Shown here piece after piece: positions 37,462 through 40,942 of a DNA stretch of 40,942 nucleotides. The first letter of the stretch is position 1, and each line of letters opens with the position of its first letter. The notes beneath the pieces are model-generated. The model did not search any database. It was not told the DNA's origin and was given only the letters and a program-made list of their open reading frames with translations. Position numbers and translations under genes: made by a program. This DNA comes from an uncultured Lachnospiraceae bacterium (GTDB lineage: Bacteria; Bacillota; Clostridia; Lachnospirales; Lachnospiraceae): contig CAJTKA010000029.1 in NCBI GenBank assembly GCA_910576815.1, positions 1-40,942 on the forward strand, in the 5' to 3' direction.

Positions 37462-38898
37462 CTACTTGATTCCAAAATACCGTTCCGCGTTGTAATAGCT
37501 GAGACCTTCTACCAGTTTCTTAAGTGACGTCTGGTTTGCCGGATACTCACCTTCCTCCACCCATTTTCCGATCAGGTTACACAGGATCCTCCTGAAATAG
37601 TCGTGCCTGGTGTAAGACAAAAACGATCTGGAATCCGTCAGCATTCCCACAAAATTGCCCAGCAAACTTAAGTTAGCCAAAGATCTCATCTGTTCTTCCA
37701 TACCGTCTCTGGTGTCGAGGAACCACCACGCCGCGCCCATTTGCATCTTTCCGGGGATTTCATCCGACTGGAAAGCGCCGATGCAGGTCGCGATCTGATT
37801 AAAATCACTCGCATCCAGAGAATAAATGATCGTCTTCGGAAGTTCATTTGTTTTGTCCAGTTCCGAAAAGAGCGCTGCCATCTCGTTGGCACAGTTACTC
37901 TTGGCAATCATGTCAAAGCCAGTGTCCGGCCCTTCGATACCAAACATTCTTTCGTTGACATTCCTCGTGCAGGAATAGTGAATTTCCATGACGATATTCT
38001 CTTTTTTATATTTCCTTGCCAGGGAAAGCAGAATAGCCGTCTGGTATTTGTCAATTTCCGTTTTGGAAAGCTGTTCGCCCCGCAATCCCTTTTGCAGGAT
38101 CTGATCAAGCTCCTCCTCTTTCGCAAGTGCAAAGGGCACATAATCGATACCGTGGTCGGACGCCCTGCAGCCGTGTTTTTTGAAGAAATCGATCCTCTCA
38201 TTTAAGGCATCCTGCACCTCTTTTACCGTCTCCAGCTTTTCTTCCCCGACAGAAACGGCCAGCGCCCTGATATAATCCGCGAAACCGTCCTTCTGGATAT
38301 TGATCGCCTTATCCGGCCGGTAGGACGGGCAGACCATAAAGGAAATACTCTCGTCCGCCGCGATCTTTTCATGCCACTCCAGCGTATCGACCGGATCGTC
38401 CGTCGTGCCGATGTATTTTACGTTGGACTGTTCAATGATCCCTCTCACCGTAAGTTGATCGGAGGTCTGCAAAAGCTCGGTGGTCTTTTTCCAAATCGCC
38501 TCCGCGTTCTCCGCCGTCAGCGGCTCGTCTATGCCAAAATATTTTTTCAGCTCCAGATTGCACCAGTGGTACATCGGATTTCCGATCGCCATCTCCAGAC
38601 TTTCCGCAAACTTCAAAAATTTCTCGTACGGGTCTTTATCCCCAGTGATATATTCCTCGGGCACGCCGTTTGACCGCATGACTCTCCATTTATAGTGATC
38701 GCCGAAATAGGTACCGTCCGCATTCTTTCCGCCCAGCCACACTTCCGCAATATTTTTGTACCTTCTGTTCTCATAGATCTCTTTCGGAGAAATGTGACAA
38801 TGATAGTCTATCAAAGGCAGCTTCTCCGCATAGTCATGAAACAACTTTTTGGCCGTCTCGTTTTTCAACATAAAATCCTCATTCAAAAATCCTTCCAT
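37462..38898 (-). CDS. uxaC: Glucuronate/galacturonate isomerase
   Basis: Isomerises D-galacturonate to tagaturonate and D-glucuronate to fructuronate. 478 residues, complete. LIDYHCHISPKEIYENRRY near residue 30 is the metal-binding entry of the uronate isomerase family, GIDEPLTAENAEAIW and YIGTTDDPVDTLEWH are family blocks, and VGMLTDSRSFLSYTRHDYFR near 430 is the typical C-terminal block. GGAGG 6 nt before the ATG at 38898 decides the start over an ATG 12 nt upstream. That GGAGG is the end of repeat copy C. It is the first gene of its run, with a promoter and an operator upstream. Confidence 0.95.
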   Translation of the reverse strand: MEGFLNEDFMLKNETAKKLFHDYAEKLPLIDYHCHISPKEIYENRRYKNIAEVWLGGKNADGTYFGDHYKWRVMRSNGVPEEYITGDKDPYEKFLKFAESLEMAIGNPMYHWCNLELKKYFGIDEPLTAENAEAIWKKTTELLQTSDQLTVRGIIEQSNVKYIGTTDDPVDTLEWHEKIAADESISFMVCPSYRPDKAINIQKDGFADYIRALAVSVGEEKLETVKEVQDALNERIDFFKKHGCRASDHGIDYVPFALAKEEELDQILQKGLRGEQLSKTEIDKYQTAILLSLARKYKKENIVMEIHYSCTRNVNERMFGIEGPDTGFDMIAKSNCANEMAALFSELDKTNELPKTIIYSLDASDFNQIATCIGAFQSDEIPGKMQMGAAWWFLDTRDGMEEQMRSLANLSLLGNFVGMLTDSRSFLSYTRHDYFRRILCNLIGKWVEEGEYPANQTSLKKLVEGLSYYNAERYFGIK

Positions 38899-38903
38899 AC
38901 TTA

Positions 38904-38965
38904 CCTCCATACCTGAGCTTTCTTTGCCGATTAAAAAATCAGCACATCAGTGTGATTTTTTAATC
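38904..38965 (-). repeat. Hairpin repeat element, copy C lacking HP2 and HP3
   Basis: 62 nt. The 3' part (cctcca...gagct..tttgc on the plus strand) and HP1 (38929-38965) are kept, and the middle 68 nt are absent. HP1 has one pair changed on both arms relative to copies A and B (G-C to A-T; GATTAAAAAATCA opposite TGATTTTTTAATC), so pairing is kept. It forms the leader of uxaC up to its GGAGG. Confidence 0.8.
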
Positions 38966-39010
38966 TCACCTCCATCGCCTTCCATTCCTGTTTTCCCCGC
39001 CCGCATTATG

Positions 39011-39024
39011 TGTAAGCGTTTACA
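39011..39024. promoter_or_regulatory. Operator in front of uxaC (LacI-type or cre)
   Basis: TGTAAGCGTTTACA, arms TGTAA/TTACA with a central CG. It lies 3 bp after the -10 of the uxaC promoter. It fits both the local TGTAAG palindrome family and the catabolite-responsive element pattern TGNAANCGNTNNCA, so the local LacI-type protein, CcpA, or both could bind. Confidence 0.7.
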
Positions 39025-39027
39025 AAA

Positions 39028-39056
39028 AGTAAACAATATTTTTGCCGTTTTGTCAA
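39028..39056 (-). promoter_or_regulatory. Promoter of uxaC
   Basis: Minus strand TTGACA (39056-39051), 17 bp, TTTACT (39033-39028). The operator begins 3 bp further on. An alternative pair, TTTACT as -35 and CATAAT (39010-39005) as -10, would place the operator in the spacer. Confidence 0.6.
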
Positions 39057-39073
39057 GTCTAACGCCTACTTTT

Positions 39074-39094
39074 CATCAGTTTGATTTTTCAATC
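39074..39094 (-). repeat. Hairpin repeat element, terminal fragment E
   Basis: 21 nt equal to the first arm and start of the loop of HP1 (GATTGAAAAATCA then AACTGATG on the minus strand). It ends the hydA remnant: its last residues KIEKSN and the TGA stop are repeat sequence. The rest of the element is missing. Confidence 0.6.
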
Positions 39095-39794
39095 TTCGTA
39101 TGTAAAAGAAGGTGGGCTTTGTGTGATAACGGCTTCTCAAAAAATTCCTCGTACAGCTTTACGATATCGGGATTTTCGTGGGAGAACCTGAGGGACGCCT
39201 GCCTGTCCAGATCTCGCAGGGTCTCGCTTCTTTCGTCGGCCAGCTCCATTCCGTCTTTAATGGGCTGTCCGCCGCCGCCCACACATCCCCCGGGGCAGGC
39301 CATGACCTCCACAAAATCGTAATGCACCTCTCCTCGTTCCAGAGCTTCGATGAGCTTTGCGGTATTTCCCAATCCGTTTACCACTGCCGTGCGAACCGTA
39401 ACATCCTTGATCTGAAACTCCGCCTCTTTCCACAGCTTCTGTTCTCTGCGGCTGCGCACCTCGCGGAACGCATCCTCTCCCGGATTGCTGCCGGTCATCA
39501 GGTAATAGGCGGAACGGAGAGCTGCCTCCATCACGCCGCCTGTCGTTCCGAAAATGACGCCTGCTCCGGTACCTTCCTCCATCGGTCTGTCGCAGGGCTT
39601 CTCCGTGAGCGTGTGAGGGTCGATATGCGCCATCTTGATCATGCGGTAACGGGCCTTTACGAACCGCACCCAGCCGGGACAGCAGGAGGTAAACATAGGC
39701 ATCCGCCTTGTATCTCCCTTCTTGAAGCGCTCCAAAAATTCGCTTCCCTCCTCCATGATGGTCAGATCTGTTGGATAGTTGGAATAGGTGACTT
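39076..39794 (-). pseudogene. [FeFe] hydrogenase, C-terminal fragment with an internal deletion
   Basis: The piece begins with NYPTDLTIMEEGSEFLERFK, then the H-cluster motif L1 (TSCCPGW) and L3 (VMACPGGCVGGGGQP). Between them KARY joins RMIKMAHIDP directly; the 60-70 residues in between, with motif L2 (MPCxxK) and a cluster cysteine, are missing although the frame is kept. GTGAGVIFGTTGGVMEAALR is intact. Everything N-terminal to NYPTD is cut off by the adjoining recombinase remnant, so the ferredoxin-like domains and start are not in the window. The C-terminus ends in repeat fragment E. It cannot form a working H-cluster. The ATG at 39756 is internal, not a true start. Confidence 0.85.
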
Positions 39795-39806
39795 AGAAAA
39801 TATCCA

Positions 39807-40688
39807 TTATTCAAGGGTTTCCAGTGCCCCTATGAATTTGTAATGGATAGTAAGTCGTTGAATTTTCTGCCCGTCTATCTCTACGGGTTCAGAAACAAGA
39901 ATTTTTTCTATAAGTTGATTGATTATCTTGAAATTGAGTTCCGTTATTCCTGCATAACCGCTTATCTGCTCCGCAAACTGCTCAATGGAAGATAACTGTT
40001 CTTTGTCCGCTATGGCACTTTTTTCAAGTTCCTTTATCTTGGCTGTCAGTTCTTCCTGCTCGCTGTCAAATCGTGCCGACAACATTTGGAAACGCTTTTC
40101 CGTCAGCAGTTCCCTTGTCAAGTCCTCGTACAGTTTGGCATACAGGTTTTCAATCTCCGACACTCGCTGTTTACATTGCCTTAGTTCTTTTTTCTGCTGT
40201 TCCCTGTCCGCTGACATTTGGAGATTAAGACGCTCCGCAATTTCCGTTACCATTGCTTTCCTGTCCGTCAGTGCCTGTCCTGCGTGTTTCTGAATGTCCG
40301 CAAGCACAACTTCGTGAACCGTCCTCGCCTCAATGGTGTGTGATGAACAACCCTCTTTCCCAAACTTACGGTACTTGGTACAGCAGTAGAAAGTCTTGTC
40401 TAATACGTTGTTACGCTTTCTTTTCTGCTCGACTTTGGCAAGCATGGCACTCCCACAATCAGCACATTTGATAATCCCTCGGAAAATGTTATCATATCCG
40501 CTTGAACTTTCCCCGATAACGGGCGGTCTGCTCTGCAAAATCTTCTGAACTGTGTTCCAACGGCTCTGCTCGATAATCGGTTCGTGTGTGCCATAGATGA
40601 TTTCACGCTCCGCATACGGGATATACTGTCTTTTCTTGGAACGCATGGTCTTAGTTGGTTTGTGAATATTATCCCCCTTGGGAGCCAC
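39807..40688 (-). pseudogene. Large serine recombinase, C-terminal two thirds only
   Basis: A 293-residue open frame from a GTG. It shows the recombinase-domain end (EREIIYGTHEPIIEQSRWNT, VQKILQSRP), the zinc-ribbon with CADCGSAM and YCCTKYRKFGKEGC, and a long coiled coil (about residues 150-235), then the usual C-terminal tail. The N-terminal resolvase domain with the catalytic serine is missing: an in-frame TGA lies just upstream and the sequence changes to insertion-sequence-like repeats. It is thus a dead remnant of an integrative element. Its stop codon lies about 15-30 bp from the point where hydA text begins, so the element appears to have inserted into hydA. Confidence 0.85.
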
Positions 40689-40757
40689 CAGTTTCCCGCT
40701 TCAGAGCCATCCGGAAATGGTATTTTCCACCTTCAGAGCCACCACAACATATTGTGG
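40680..40757. repeat. Short direct repeats like the end of an IS21-type element
   Basis: GAGCC(A/C)(C/T)C-type units recur at 40682, 40704 and 40736, with GGAAA/TTTCC between, and a small hairpin CCACAA-CATA-TTGTGG closes the block (40742-40757). IS21-family ends carry several such internal repeats. No transposase is in the window, so the naming is tentative. The block sits exactly where the recombinase loses its N-terminus. Confidence 0.35.
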
Positions 40758-40942
40758 CGGCGCACATATTTGATTTCACTATAAATCTCCTTATAGTTAT
40801 TCTTGGAGAACTGCTGATGCAGTATCACCAAATAATCTATAGGGAGGTCTTAGTGTGAAAGAAAGTAGAGGACAGCCGATAAATGGTACACTTAAACAAG
40901 CTATCATAGGGTAGCTTTGCAAAAGAATATATGTTTGGATAA
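40758..40942. other. Window end without a recognisable gene
   Basis: No gene I recognise. A GTG at 40855 with AGGGAGG upstream opens a 19-codon frame (VKESRGQPINGTLKQAIIG) that stops at 40914; it could be a leader peptide or a broken gene start of the mobile element. Nothing else is supported. Confidence 0.3.

Noticed and set aside
26336..38965. CRISPR array
   Set aside because: The repeats are palindromic but dispersed by kilobases, with no regular spacers and no cas genes.

Overview
The window looks like chromosomal DNA of a spore-forming anaerobe of the Clostridia, most likely a Lachnospiraceae-type gut or rumen bacterium. The reasons are a SpoIID/SpoIIQ pair, a T-box in front of a long-type ileS, an [FeFe] hydrogenase remnant, strong GGAGG ribosome-binding sites, and a gene set for pectin and galacturonate breakdown. 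I identified everything by reading; no database search was possible. Most genes lie on the minus strand.

Layout. 81-3721: a flavin-fold (PNPOx-like) protein, a TetR regulator with a CPBP-type membrane protein, dihydroorotase (pyrC) and a PrcB-like lipoprotein. 3870-6209: plsC meets a GH9-like lipoprotein that has lost its catalytic residues. 6146-11525: an amidohydrolase, SpoIIQ- and SpoIID-like proteins (both lacking catalytic residues), an EF-hand-type protein and a membrane-anchored LamG-like protein. 11590-20465: an aconitase-family hydratase, hflX, an Hsp70 gene split by one frameshift, and a 1134-residue TPR protein with a J-like N-terminus. 20535-26836: glycogen phosphorylase, then ileS with its T-box leader. 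27078-29033: a HigBA-type toxin-antitoxin pair with a broken toxin, a shrunken BadF/NagK-like kinase and a damaged GH4 glycosidase. 29039-38898: a pectin/galacturonate cluster (eda, kduD, kduI, kdgK, a GH28 remnant, pectinesterase, a LacI-type regulator, uxaA, a broken uxaB, uxaC). 39076-40942: a hydA fragment cut by a serine-recombinase remnant.

The pectin cluster would demethylate pectin (CE8), cut it (GH28) and carry galacturonate to KDG (UxaC, UxaB, UxaA) and unsaturated uronates to KDG (KduI, KduD). KdgK and Eda then yield pyruvate and glyceraldehyde 3-phosphate. Three operator-like palindromes (TGTAAG-type) sit just downstream of -10 boxes in front of kdgK, the pectinesterase and uxaC, and probably define the regulon of the local LacI-type regulator or of CcpA.

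Two things stand out. First, a family of hairpin-rich intergenic repeats (two 130-nt full copies and three shorter ones) fills gaps between co-oriented genes from 26.3 to 39.1 kb. Their stems differ by compensatory changes, and they run from the upstream stop codon to the downstream Shine-Dalgarno. Second, six genes between 27 and 40 kb keep both ends, or at least both flanks of a scar, but lack their middle. This is either real decay or an assembly fault, and reads would decide.
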